Below, in pieces: positions 51,274-59,965 of a DNA stretch of 64,000 nucleotides. Numbering within the stretch: position 1 is the first letter of the stretch; each line of letters opens with the position of its first letter. The stretch spans positions 868,001 through 932,000 of the forward strand of contig JAHHDT010000005.1 of the NCBI GenBank assembly GCA_019739225.1. The letters are read 5' to 3'. Origin of the DNA: Aquamicrobium sp. (GTDB lineage: Bacteria; Pseudomonadota; Alphaproteobacteria; Rhizobiales; Rhizobiaceae). The notes under the pieces are model-generated. The model was not told where the DNA came from, searched no databases, and was given only the letters and a program-made list of their open reading frames with translations. A program made the position numbers and the translations under genes.

Positions 51274-51852
51274 TCAGGGCCAAGCCGGCCAATCGAGCAA
51301 AATTGCCAAATAGTGGTAGTATAGAAGAAGTGCACCGCCGAAGCCGGGAATGATGGTAACGGCAAGAATGACAAACCAAGCGCGCCCAAACCATAGTTGA
51401 GCGACCTTTGCTTCGGTTTGAGTTTTTTCCAGTTCCGTAAAGAAGTCGCCCGGAGACTTGTTTCCGGAAATTAGCTTTGTCATTTTTGATACATGAAACG
51501 ATCCATGGATCATCTTTGCCAACTCCCACCCTACGAAGAACATGAGAGAAAGTCCCACCAGCAGCGCTACGGTAAGGCTGGCCGTTTCGGTAAGATGGTC
51601 CTTTGTGAAGGACCAGATGCCGAAGATGCCAGCGTAGCCGGCAAGCATAAGAACGTTGGTGTAGGCGGTGCCGCGTTCATAGCCGGCCGAAGTTACATCT
51701 ATGAGAACCTTCGTATGAGCCTCTTGCATCTGCTTGGCCAAGCGCGCCTGCTGCTCTTGCGCCATCTGCTGAACAGCTTGTTCCAGCCCCGATATGCGCT
51801 TCTCGTTCTTTTCGAACCGCTCCCCGATTTGCCGCACGTCCGCTCTCCCCAA
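51274..51852 (-). CDS. Hypothetical coiled-coil membrane protein
   Basis: N-terminal 'GERFEKNEKRISGLEQAVQQMAQEQQARLAKQMQEAHTK' then three hydrophobic segments (YTNVLMLAGYAGIFGIW, ASLTVALLVGLSLMFFVGW, WFVILAVTIIPGFGGALLLYYHYLAIL). Confidence 0.65.
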   Translation of the reverse strand: MGRADVRQIGERFEKNEKRISGLEQAVQQMAQEQQARLAKQMQEAHTKVLIDVTSAGYERGTAYTNVLMLAGYAGIFGIWSFTKDHLTETASLTVALLVGLSLMFFVGWELAKMIHGSFHVSKMTKLISGNKSPGDFFTELEKTQTEAKVAQLWFGRAWFVILAVTIIPGFGGALLLYYHYLAILLDWPAWP

Positions 51853-51889
51853 TGAAACAGCGATTATGCCGCGATCAGGGTCAAAAACA

Positions 51890-51912
51890 AAAGCCCGCTG
51901 TTAGACGGGCTT
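51890..51912. terminator. Bidirectional stem-loop terminator
   Basis: AAAGCCCG-CTGTTAGA-CGGGCTTT with A/T tracts on both sides. Confidence 0.75.
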
Positions 51913-51939
51913 TCAATTTCGTATCGGATACCAGTCAGG

Positions 51940-52137
51940 TCAAATCTGTGACCATTCAACTGTGTCGTCGTGGTCGGTCCACGCCAAATGCTTGTCCTTG
52001 AATGCCTGTAAACCGGGATCAAGCGTGATCGCATCCGCGATGCGGCGGCGAAGCCCGTCGGCGTCGATGGTGCCTTGCCGGTAATCGTCAACAGCTTTGG
52101 CAAATGGGGCGGGCATATCCTTCGGCAGCGGCATCAC
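51940..52137 (-). CDS. Small hypothetical protein
   Basis: 65-aa ORF overlapping the next small ORF by 4 nt. Confidence 0.5.
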   Translation of the reverse strand: MMPLPKDMPAPFAKAVDDYRQGTIDADGLRRRIADAITLDPGLQAFKDKHLAWTDHDDTVEWSQI

Positions 52138-52319
52138 GCAGCCCTCGCGTTGTCATTGGCCTGAAGCTCCCCGCGCATGCTTTCCGGCCACACGTCTGCG
52201 ACCATGCAAAGGGCTTCGCTCACCTGTGCGCTACGGTCGCCGGTGATCGGTTCGGGCTCGATGGCGGCAAGCGCCTCAACAAGCCGGGTGAAGGTGTCAT
52301 CGGAAAGAAAAGCAGTCAT
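52134..52319 (-). CDS. Small hypothetical protein
   Basis: 61-aa ORF, overlapping start/stop with 51940-52137. Confidence 0.5.
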   Translation of the reverse strand: MTAFLSDDTFTRLVEALAAIEPEPITGDRSAQVSEALCMVADVWPESMRGELQANDNARAA

Positions 52320-52465
52320 GTGCGGGACGTCTCCAAAGCGGTGTTGCCTGAGTGGCAGAAGCTTTGTGAGTCAATTCGCGAATCCTGTCTAGTGGATAAT
52401 TTGAGAAAAACCGAACAAAATCAGATAGTAAGTAGATATTTACTTACATCTCTCCAAGAAAAAAA

Positions 52466-52490
52466 CCCGCCGGTAGTTAGGACCGGCGGG
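52466..52490 (-). terminator. Rho-independent terminator for the minus-strand phage operon
   Basis: CCCGCCGGT-agttagg-ACCGGCGGG perfect 9-bp stem with an A-tract on the low-coordinate side (U-tract on the minus strand). Confidence 0.75.
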
Positions 52491-53166
52491 TATCATCAAA
52501 GAAGGAGAGTTGCCGGCTTGGGAGAGCCGACACCTTTATTATAGCAGAATCGCCGGACGGATGCATAGAAATAGTAAGAAATAATTCCTAGATTGTCGTT
52601 CGGTGCCTAACGCTCGCTTCGCTCGCCTGCGCGGCCCTTCGGGCCTTGCCCGCGCTTCGCGCGAACCGTTCAAAGAAGGAAGGAAGAACGAAGTTAGTAG
52701 GGAATGTCAGGGGTAACTAACTAATTGCGGAAATGAGCTATCCCCCCCCTGTAGATCGATGACGGATAGACAGGCAGAAACCCGCCTATGATGTCGCCGA
52801 TCTACAAGAGGGGAAATTTCGTTGGACTTGCGTCTAACGAGAGTAGGAGCCACTAGCGCTAATCAAGCGCGGAAGGCGGTCAGCATTGACCTTCCATAAA
52901 GCCGAATCCGAATCTGACGGTAATCACTTCCGGCGAGCACCTAACTCAACCGGCCGGAAGTATCAGGTTGTCCCTGCGCTTGGCGCTTTCGACATTGCCT
53001 GAATCCTTAAGGCGAACTTTCGAAGCAGAGAGCTTCCGGCGCGACCATACCTTTCGCGGCATGATCTCCGTTTTGCGCTTGCGGACGCTGGATGACGGTC
53101 TCGTTTTCCGTCAATTACCTGTAACCAGAAGGTCGCGGCAGGGGCGAACCTGCCCCGCAAGTATAG

Positions 53167-53193
53167 CCCGCCAAGCTGATTAAGCTTGGCGGG
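53167..53193. repeat. Perfect inverted repeat just downstream of the tape-measure gene
   Basis: CCCGCCAAGCT-GATTA-AGCTTGGCGGG, 11-bp stem; no clear U-tract. Confidence 0.7.
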
Positions 53194-53263
53194 AAATCGA
53201 ATGTCTCTCTAAACACTAGAATAGCAAGAATGCGGAAGCGTTGCATAGAAAATGCACGCCACG

Positions 53264-55282
53264 TCACCGGGCGCGCGTATTGAGATAGTTGCCCGGCCGG
53301 GTCTGGCGTCTGATTTCGTCCATCACCACGCCGCGCATGGTCGCTTCCATGTTCTTTGCAGTGCGGCGGGCAAGGTCTTCATTCTGTTCGGGCGTGCCGG
53401 CGCTGCCGTTCACCGTGACGGGTGCGGAAATCGAAATCACCTGTCCACCGACGCCGGCAGCGAGCGGCGCGCTACCGCCGCCGACAAGACCACCACCGGC
53501 AAACCGGGGAAGCGAGCCGCTGTTGATGGCCTCAAGTATTGCCCGGTGCTTGCGGGTGGCAGCGGCGTTCACCATGAACTCGCCATCGCTGGCAAGCACC
53601 GGAATCCTGTCATCGGTCGGTCCGCCCGGTCCGTAGATCATGCCACCCCCGGCACGGCGAAGGACGGGCGTGTTCTGGCTAGCGTTGATCTGCCCGCCAC
53701 CTGCGAAGCCGAAAAGCTTGCCGAGCCATCCGAAGATGCCACCGAAACCACCGCCGGCATTCTGCACCTCAAACATCGCCGTAAGCAGTTCGTCAAAGAT
53801 GCGATCGCTCAAGCGGCCGATGGCGTTGCCGAGCGCCTGAAGGGGCGGCACGCCGTTCATGATGTCCGCGCGGAAGCCGCCGATGAAGTCGCGCGCGGTA
53901 TCGGCCATGCCCTGCAAGCGCTGCTGCTGCGCATCAAGCGCCGCGTTTTCCTGATGGATGGCTTCATTCAGGGCAATGATGCGCTGGCGCTCATCGTCGG
54001 TAGCGGCCGCACCGGCTCGCCGGGAAGCTTCGGCGGCACGGCGCTCGGCATCCGTCGCACCGACAAGCCGCAATTCTTCCTCAAGCTCGGCAATGAGGTC
54101 CGCCACGGCCTGCCGTTCGCGTTCGATCTTCGACGCCGAAGCATCGCGTGAAGCACCACCGGAAGACGGGGGCGGGGTGTAAGGCGGTGGCGTGAAGGAA
54201 GTGCCGGGCGGTGTTGCGGCGTTCTCGCGTGCTTTCCGCCGAGCTTCGATCACGCGCACAATCTGCGCTTCGGTTTCCAGAAGGGCGGCGCGTTCTTCCT
54301 CCAGATATTGAATGTCGCCGGTCACGTCGCGGGCGAACATGCCGCCCTGCGATTGCTCGCCTTTCAGCTTAAGTATCTTGTTTTCGAGGTCCATCTGTTG
54401 CTTGCCGATGGTGGCAAGCTGGGCATCAAGGCTGGCCGCTTGCTGGTCCTCGAAATTGCGGAAGCTATCGATGAACTGTTGCAGCGCGCTCGCGGCGTTG
54501 ACGATTGCCCCTTTCAGCGCCGTGCCGACAGTCTGCGACACAATTTGAAACTGCCGATCTACCTCGGCGGCGCGCGTGATCACGTCATCGGACAGGATAT
54601 TGCCGAGCCGGTGCGCTTCATCGATGGTGCGGCGGATGCCGGCCGCGCCTTGGTCCAGAAGCTCAACGAAACGCTCGCCAGCCGAACCGCCGAACAACTC
54701 ATCGGAAATCCGTATCTGCGCTGCCTTATCGAACTTACCCAGCCGGTCGATGATTTCGAGTAGCAGCGTTGACGGGTCGGCAAGCTTCCGTTTCAGTTCT
54801 TCGGCCGTATAGCCGAGCCGCTCGAAAGCTTCGGCCGCGCTCCCCTTGCCTGTCAGTGCGAACTCGTCGCCGCGTAGGGATAGCTCTTTCAGGCCATCAA
54901 TCATCGCGTCCACAGGGATGCGAGCCTGTTCGGCAACCGTAGCCCATTCCTGAAAGACGCGGTTTGACACGCCAGCACGCTTCGCTTCGTCGCCGATCTG
55001 GGCAATGCCTTTCGCAATCTGTCCGAATTGCCCGACGATGCCGGCCACGCCACCGGCTGCAATGCCGCCTAAAAGCCCAACGCCGAAGTTCTTGAAGACA
55101 CCACCGACACGGGCAGCGGCTGCGCCCATGGTTTTCTCGAGGCGGTCGCCGGATAGCTTTGCGCGCTTTTCGATCTGGCCGAAGCCGCCGCCGAAAACCT
55201 TGGAAGCTTTAGCCATGTTCTTTTCGAGGTCGCGCGTGCGCGCCTCAACGCTGACTATCAGGCGTTCAATATCGGCGTTCAT
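53264..55282 (-). CDS. Phage tail tape-measure-like protein
   Basis: 'SGDRLEKTMGAAAARVGGVFKNFGVGLLGGIAAGGVAGIVGQFGQIAKGIAQIGDEAKRAGVSNRVFQEWATVAEQA' and hydrophobic Gly-rich central/C-terminal segments. Confidence 0.88.
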   Translation of the reverse strand: MNADIERLIVSVEARTRDLEKNMAKASKVFGGGFGQIEKRAKLSGDRLEKTMGAAAARVGGVFKNFGVGLLGGIAAGGVAGIVGQFGQIAKGIAQIGDEAKRAGVSNRVFQEWATVAEQARIPVDAMIDGLKELSLRGDEFALTGKGSAAEAFERLGYTAEELKRKLADPSTLLLEIIDRLGKFDKAAQIRISDELFGGSAGERFVELLDQGAAGIRRTIDEAHRLGNILSDDVITRAAEVDRQFQIVSQTVGTALKGAIVNAASALQQFIDSFRNFEDQQAASLDAQLATIGKQQMDLENKILKLKGEQSQGGMFARDVTGDIQYLEEERAALLETEAQIVRVIEARRKARENAATPPGTSFTPPPYTPPPSSGGASRDASASKIERERQAVADLIAELEEELRLVGATDAERRAAEASRRAGAAATDDERQRIIALNEAIHQENAALDAQQQRLQGMADTARDFIGGFRADIMNGVPPLQALGNAIGRLSDRIFDELLTAMFEVQNAGGGFGGIFGWLGKLFGFAGGGQINASQNTPVLRRAGGGMIYGPGGPTDDRIPVLASDGEFMVNAAATRKHRAILEAINSGSLPRFAGGGLVGGGSAPLAAGVGGQVISISAPVTVNGSAGTPEQNEDLARRTAKNMEATMRGVVMDEIRRQTRPGNYLNTRAR

Positions 55283-56916
55283 GCTGCATCCTTATTGTTC
55301 AAGAGCGCGTCCAGTTCGTCGGGGTCCATTTCGAGGAATGAACGGGTGTTGTCGTTGAGGGCGGCGAAGCGCACGGCCATAAGGGTAGCTACGGCGCCAT
55401 CGATCTTGTCGCGGGACTTCGACTTGTCGAATTTGCGATTGCCGGCCGCATCGCGCACCACGGCCACGTTGTCGAAGTTCCAACGAAGGATAGGGTTGCC
55501 GGCGTGATAGAGTTTGCCGGTGATGATGGCGCGCTCCACCTCGTCACAGGCCGGCGACATGGAAATGAAGCCCTGTCGGAAATCGACCACCGGCAAGTCA
55601 TCATTCATTAGGTTGCGCTGAAGCTGTTGCGCCCGCCACGGATCGAAAGCGATCTGGCGCACGTCATACTCCGCGTGAAGCTTTCTGATTTCGGCTTCAA
55701 CGAAGTCGTAATCGACAGCAGCGCCGGGCGTTGCAGTAATCAACCCGGCCTTTTCCCATTCCTGATAATTCACGCCTTCAACACGCGACTTCTTCGCCAG
55801 CGCGTCGGCTGGGCAGAAGAACCATGGCCGGACGATGTAACCGCCGTCATCGGTCGGCCACGCGGCAACGATTGCGGTTAGGTCCGACACTTCGGACAAA
55901 TCAACGCCTAGGAAACACGGCTTCCCTTTCAGCGCTTCGAAATCGACAGGGACCGATCCGCATCGGTCATAGGTCACCATGTCCACGAAGGGGCTGGAAC
56001 TCTGGTTCTGCCAAACCCCTAGGTAAAGCTGAAGCAGGGTTTCGCGCTCGATAAGCGAATAGCCGGCCTTGATCTTCCGTTCCTGAAGCGCCTTCAGCGA
56101 CGGATAGCCGCTCGACAGGCCGGGAAGAAGCTTGTGCCAGATGGCTTCGTCCTTCCAATCGACATCGGGGCCACACTCGAAAATGACCGGCAGCACATGA
56201 GGGTCAACGATCTGTCCAAGCTGAATTCGCTTCGCGGCGGACACCTCTTTATATGCTAGCGATTCCTGACCACGGCCGGCCGTGGTCAACACCACCATGA
56301 GCGTATCATTGGTTTTGTCGAGCGCCGACGACAGGACGCGCCAAAGTTCACGGTGCTTTTCCGTGGTCCAAGCGTGTAGCTCATCGGCGATCACTACCGA
56401 AGGCGTCGAACCGTGATGGCCGAGACCTTCCGACGAAATCGCCTCATAGCGGGTGCGCGTCTTGCTGTTCACAATCTGGTTCTTGTAGTCGCGGACGCGC
56501 GCCGTCTTGTCGTAACGACGATCCTGCGACACGATCAACGCGACTTCCTCGAAAAGCTCGCGCGCCTGCTTCCGGGCATAAGCCGCCGACTGGATCAGGC
56601 CACCGGCGATCTTCTCGGGACCGAAAGCGCACAGAAGGACGATGGCGGCGGCGAGCGCCGTCTTTCGCGAACCACGACCAAGCTGAATCACCACCTTCTT
56701 GATGATGCGTGTGCCATCGGGGTTTCGGGGTCCGAAGATCGCGCGGATGATGCGTTCGTGCCATTCGTCCAACTGGAAAGGATGACCGAGTGCGGGGTTC
56801 TTCGGATGGCGGTTCTTTCGAAGCCATTGCACGGCGCGCTCGCCATAGCCGAAAGGATCGGGGATCGGCGAGCCGTCGAAAAGCCATTCGGGATAGATGA
56901 CAAGGGTGTTGGTCAC
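55279..56916 (-). CDS. Phage terminase large subunit
   Basis: 'VVIQLGRGSRKTALAAAIVLLC', 'SVVIADELHAWTTEKHRELWRVL', 'PCFLGVDLSEVSDLTAIV'. Confidence 0.94.
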   Translation of the reverse strand: MTNTLVIYPEWLFDGSPIPDPFGYGERAVQWLRKNRHPKNPALGHPFQLDEWHERIIRAIFGPRNPDGTRIIKKVVIQLGRGSRKTALAAAIVLLCAFGPEKIAGGLIQSAAYARKQARELFEEVALIVSQDRRYDKTARVRDYKNQIVNSKTRTRYEAISSEGLGHHGSTPSVVIADELHAWTTEKHRELWRVLSSALDKTNDTLMVVLTTAGRGQESLAYKEVSAAKRIQLGQIVDPHVLPVIFECGPDVDWKDEAIWHKLLPGLSSGYPSLKALQERKIKAGYSLIERETLLQLYLGVWQNQSSSPFVDMVTYDRCGSVPVDFEALKGKPCFLGVDLSEVSDLTAIVAAWPTDDGGYIVRPWFFCPADALAKKSRVEGVNYQEWEKAGLITATPGAAVDYDFVEAEIRKLHAEYDVRQIAFDPWRAQQLQRNLMNDDLPVVDFRQGFISMSPACDEVERAIITGKLYHAGNPILRWNFDNVAVVRDAAGNRKFDKSKSRDKIDGAVATLMAVRFAALNDNTRSFLEMDPDELDALLNNKDAA

Positions 56917-57302
56917 AGGAAATCCTCGTCATCGTCGCCGGCCGCCATCACGGCACGGGACCGGGCAGCAGGAGTCAGGCCAAGCTCACCGGCCGCGCGA
57001 AGATGTTGCTGCATCATCTGCACTAGCGCGGTGCTGGCGGGATTGCGCTTGCCGTTCGGCAGCACGTTGCCGTTGGCCTGCACGTCACGAGCGGCCTGTC
57101 TCATCATGGCGACGGCGATCACGTAATTCTCAAAGGCGGCAAGGTCGGCGACGGTAAGCACCTTGCGCTCATTTACGATGATCGGCGCGATCTTGCGCCA
57201 TTCCGCCTTGGCGTCCTTCGACAGATACGAAGGTGCCTTCGGGACGGCCGTCACCGGCGAGGTGCCGGTGACGATGGTCGCGGGCTTTAATCCACGAGTC
57301 AC
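56913..57302 (-). CDS. Phage terminase small subunit (P27 family-like)
   Basis: 'PSYLSKDAKAEWRKIAPIIVNERKVLTVADLAAFENYVIAVAMMRQA'. Confidence 0.88.
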   Translation of the reverse strand: MTRGLKPATIVTGTSPVTAVPKAPSYLSKDAKAEWRKIAPIIVNERKVLTVADLAAFENYVIAVAMMRQAARDVQANGNVLPNGKRNPASTALVQMMQQHLRAAGELGLTPAARSRAVMAAGDDDEDFL

Positions 57303-57613
57303 GACACGGCCACCGCGCGAAGCTCAAGGCCACGTCGCCGGCCGATCTCGGCGATTTCCTTGATATTGTAGGCGGTGCCTTCGTAGGTGATCCGGTCGGC
57401 AGTGGTGATGCCGGCGAGGTAGCGAACGCGGAAAATCACCGTGCCGGTTTCAGCCTCGCCGAAGCCAGTCAGGAACTCGCTTGCCGACTGCTGCACGATC
57501 TCGGCGCGCACCGAGGCAAGATTCGTCCAGGCGGTGACGACGCCACCGGACGGCGTGACGGTTTCCGTCTTGCGCTCGATGGCAATGACACGATCAAGCT
57601 TCCCGGCGCGCAT
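57299..57613 (-). CDS. Phage head closure / head-tail joining protein
   Basis: 'MRAGKLDRVIAIERKTETVTPSGGVVTAWTNLASVRAEIV' typical of this family. Confidence 0.82.
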   Translation of the reverse strand: MRAGKLDRVIAIERKTETVTPSGGVVTAWTNLASVRAEIVQQSASEFLTGFGEAETGTVIFRVRYLAGITTADRITYEGTAYNIKEIAEIGRRRGLELRAVAVS

Positions 57614-57614
57614 G

Positions 57615-58028
57615 TCAGATGCTCCACCGGATGACGGCTTCAACCGACAGAACGCCGTGACCATAGGCCGGGTCGGGGTCACGCGGCCAAACCGTGCGCG
57701 TGTGCTTGAAGTCATCGAACGCAAAGCCGACGCCATCGGGCCAATCGATAAGCGTTTGAGCCACGGCAGCGCCGATAGCTTTGGCACGGTCAAGCCCGTC
57801 TTCAACCGCCCACACATGCAGGTCGAGGAACACGCCGGCCACATACTGCCCATTGGCAGCGCGGCCGTGCATGACGGTCGTGCCGTTCGGGATCATGATC
57901 GCCGGGAGGTTTTCGGGGCGGCTGGAACCGGAACGGATATTCGAGGGATCGACAAGCGCCACCACGGCCGGCGCGGAAACCAGCGCCGTGCGGATGGCAG
58001 TCTGAAGGGCAAGGGTCGGCTCAATCAT
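57615..58028 (-). CDS. DUF3168 family tail completion protein
   Basis: 'ALQTAIRTALVSAPAVVALV...FLDLHVWAVEDGLDRAKAIGAAVAQTL'. Confidence 0.8.
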   Translation of the reverse strand: MIEPTLALQTAIRTALVSAPAVVALVDPSNIRSGSSRPENLPAIMIPNGTTVMHGRAANGQYVAGVFLDLHVWAVEDGLDRAKAIGAAVAQTLIDWPDGVGFAFDDFKHTRTVWPRDPDPAYGHGVLSVEAVIRWSI

Positions 58029-58453
58029 GGCTTGGCCCGATGCTGGCGAACGGCTTTCGCGATGGCGCGTTTCGTCCGGTTCTTCAGGCGCTTTTGCAGC
58101 ATCCGCACCGAAGGCCAGAAGAACGGTTGCGCCTCGTGCTCGCTGGTCCCGTATTCCTGAAGGTGCGGGTAGCGCACGTCGCTGTTGCCGGCCGTCACGA
58201 TGGCCTCAAGCTCGCCGGCAACACGCGAACCGCCCGGCTGCGAATAGGGCGGCGTCGTGCCACCGGGCGGCGTCACGGCGATGCTGGATTTCAAGTCGGG
58301 CGCGTCGGTGGCCGGATCGTCCGGTGCAAGGTGGCGCATGGTGGCGGCAAGTTCTTCCGCGTTCTGCACAAGCACCGGCTGCACGGCTTCGCGCACGTCC
58401 TGCGGAATAGCCATGAGCCGCCGCTGAAGCCGCTTGATCTGGTCAGAAGCCAT
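58025..58453 (-). CDS. HK97 gp10-family phage protein
   Basis: 'MRHLAPDDPATDAPDLKSSI...YPHLQEYGTSEHEAQPFFWPSVR'. Confidence 0.85.
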   Translation of the reverse strand: MASDQIKRLQRRLMAIPQDVREAVQPVLVQNAEELAATMRHLAPDDPATDAPDLKSSIAVTPPGGTTPPYSQPGGSRVAGELEAIVTAGNSDVRYPHLQEYGTSEHEAQPFFWPSVRMLQKRLKNRTKRAIAKAVRQHRAKP

Positions 58454-58769
58454 CTTCGGCAGCCTCATCAACGGTGACGCCGAAGCGGGAAACGCGGTAG
58501 CTTTCGGCGATGGACACGACGCCAAACGGGGCCATCTGGCCGGCGATGCCGTAGGCGACGGCCTCGCGTTGCTCGTAATAGAACGCGACCAGCATCAACA
58601 TGGCGCGTTTCAGGTCGGCCGGGACGGGGTCGAAGTCGGCGAGCGGCTTGCCGATGTAATTGCCGAGCCACGTTTCGGCGGCGTCGATGAAAAGCGTCAA
58701 AAGCTCGTCATCGTCATTGCCGGCGATGTTCGAATAGGACTTGGCGAGCGACAGGGTGACGGTGCTCAT
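58443..58769 (-). CDS. Phage head-tail connector protein (gp6-like)
   Basis: 'DELLTLFIDAAETWLGNYIGKPLADF...LKRAMLMLVAFYYEQREAV'. Confidence 0.85.
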   Translation of the reverse strand: MSTVTLSLAKSYSNIAGNDDDELLTLFIDAAETWLGNYIGKPLADFDPVPADLKRAMLMLVAFYYEQREAVAYGIAGQMAPFGVVSIAESYRVSRFGVTVDEAAEDGF

Positions 58770-59023
58770 TCCGTGGTGGCCTTCTGTGAAAAAGTTATTT
58801 CGGGAATCTCTTGCGCGGTGCTCCCCGCGCCGGTCCCCTTCAAAGCCGCAAAGTTCGAGACCACCCCCCGCCTGCGCTGGGTCGGGGTCGGCGTGTTCAT
58901 AGCTTGCTCAAGCGTCCAGCCGCGCCGAAGGCGGTTGCGTAACGTTCCTTCCGGGACGCCGCACATGCCGGCAAGCTCATTGATCGTGTGACGGGTGTCA
59001 CGGAACACAAGCAGCGTGGTCAT
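58766..59023 (-). CDS. Small HTH-like protein
   Basis: 'HTINELAGMCGVPEGTLRNRLRRGWTLEQAMNTP' resembles phage HTH/AsiA-type DNA-binding segments. Confidence 0.6.
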   Translation of the reverse strand: MTTLLVFRDTRHTINELAGMCGVPEGTLRNRLRRGWTLEQAMNTPTPTQRRRGVVSNFAALKGTGAGSTAQEIPEITFSQKATTE

Positions 59024-59367
59024 CGGCGGCGCTCCATGCGCTGCTTGGTGCTGTTGTGGCAGCGGGTGCAAAGCGACTGCCAGTTGCGGCGATTCCAGAA
59101 CAAGGCGAGGTCGCGTCGATGCGGAATGATATGGTCAACGGTTGTGGCCGGTGCGCCGCATCCGGGCATCACGCAATAGGGATGCGCGGCGAGGTAATCG
59201 CGCCGAGCCTTGCGCCATTCGTAACCGTATAGGCGTTGTGATGCCGAGCCGCGTTGTGCGTCATGGCGGCGATTGCGTTCGCGAGTGGCATTGATCTGGC
59301 AAGGGCAGCGCTCGCCATGCGGTATCTTGCGCATGCCGCAAGCACAAAGATGCGGCGGGCGGGTCAT
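59020..59367 (-). CDS. HNH endonuclease
   Basis: 'HPYCVMPGCGAPATTVDHIIPHRRDLALFWNRRNWQSLCTRCHNSTKQR'. Confidence 0.93.
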   Translation of the reverse strand: MTRPPHLCACGMRKIPHGERCPCQINATRERNRRHDAQRGSASQRLYGYEWRKARRDYLAAHPYCVMPGCGAPATTVDHIIPHRRDLALFWNRRNWQSLCTRCHNSTKQRMERRR

Positions 59368-59960
59368 GACAGCGCCCTTAGTCTGGCGATGCCCTCGCGA
59401 ACTTCCGCGTCGGAAGGCAGGTCTTGCGGATCATATTCGCCATCCTGCTTTTCCTCGCCGCCGCCATAGATGGCATACAGCTTGGCGACGTGGCCTCGAT
59501 GGGCGGTGATGATCTGCGGAACGGTCGCGTTGAGAGCGTCGTCGGCGGACCAGCCAAGCCAGCCGGTGGCAATGGCGAAAAGTTCTTCCAAGCTCTTGCG
59601 GATCGACAGCGGCTTGCCGGCGCGTTCGCGCTTCTCGGCATGGCTGTCGTCGCCATCTTGCGAAAGGCCATAGCAGTCCGCCAGAAGATCAATGAGCGGT
59701 TCGGCAAGGTGCTGAAGGTCGCGGACGCCGCTTTCGGTCACGCGCGCCGTAAGCAGGCGTCGCGCGGCTGGCCCGTTGTCGCTGCACTCGGCGATCATGT
59801 CGCCGATGATGATGGTGTTGCATTCTTCGATGCCGCGCAAAAGGTTAGTAAGACCATGGCGGCACTCAAGGCGGTAAGCGGCTCGCAAGGACGGGCGAAG
59901 GTGCACGGCGTTGCCGCCATGCACAATCACTATGTCGTCGGATGCGAGCCGCGTTGTCAT
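59364..59960 (-). CDS. Hypothetical phage protein, possible tail-assembly-type
   Basis: Position in the operon; 'IRKSLEELFAIATGWLGWSADDALNATVPQIITAHRGH'. Confidence 0.5.
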   Translation of the reverse strand: MTTRLASDDIVIVHGGNAVHLRPSLRAAYRLECRHGLTNLLRGIEECNTIIIGDMIAECSDNGPAARRLLTARVTESGVRDLQHLAEPLIDLLADCYGLSQDGDDSHAEKRERAGKPLSIRKSLEELFAIATGWLGWSADDALNATVPQIITAHRGHVAKLYAIYGGGEEKQDGEYDPQDLPSDAEVREGIARLRALS

Positions 59961-59965
59961 GGTCG

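Noticed and set aside
52963-53183. Opposing small ORFs in the phage noncoding region
   Set aside because: Short, overlapping on both strands, no family and no clear RBS.
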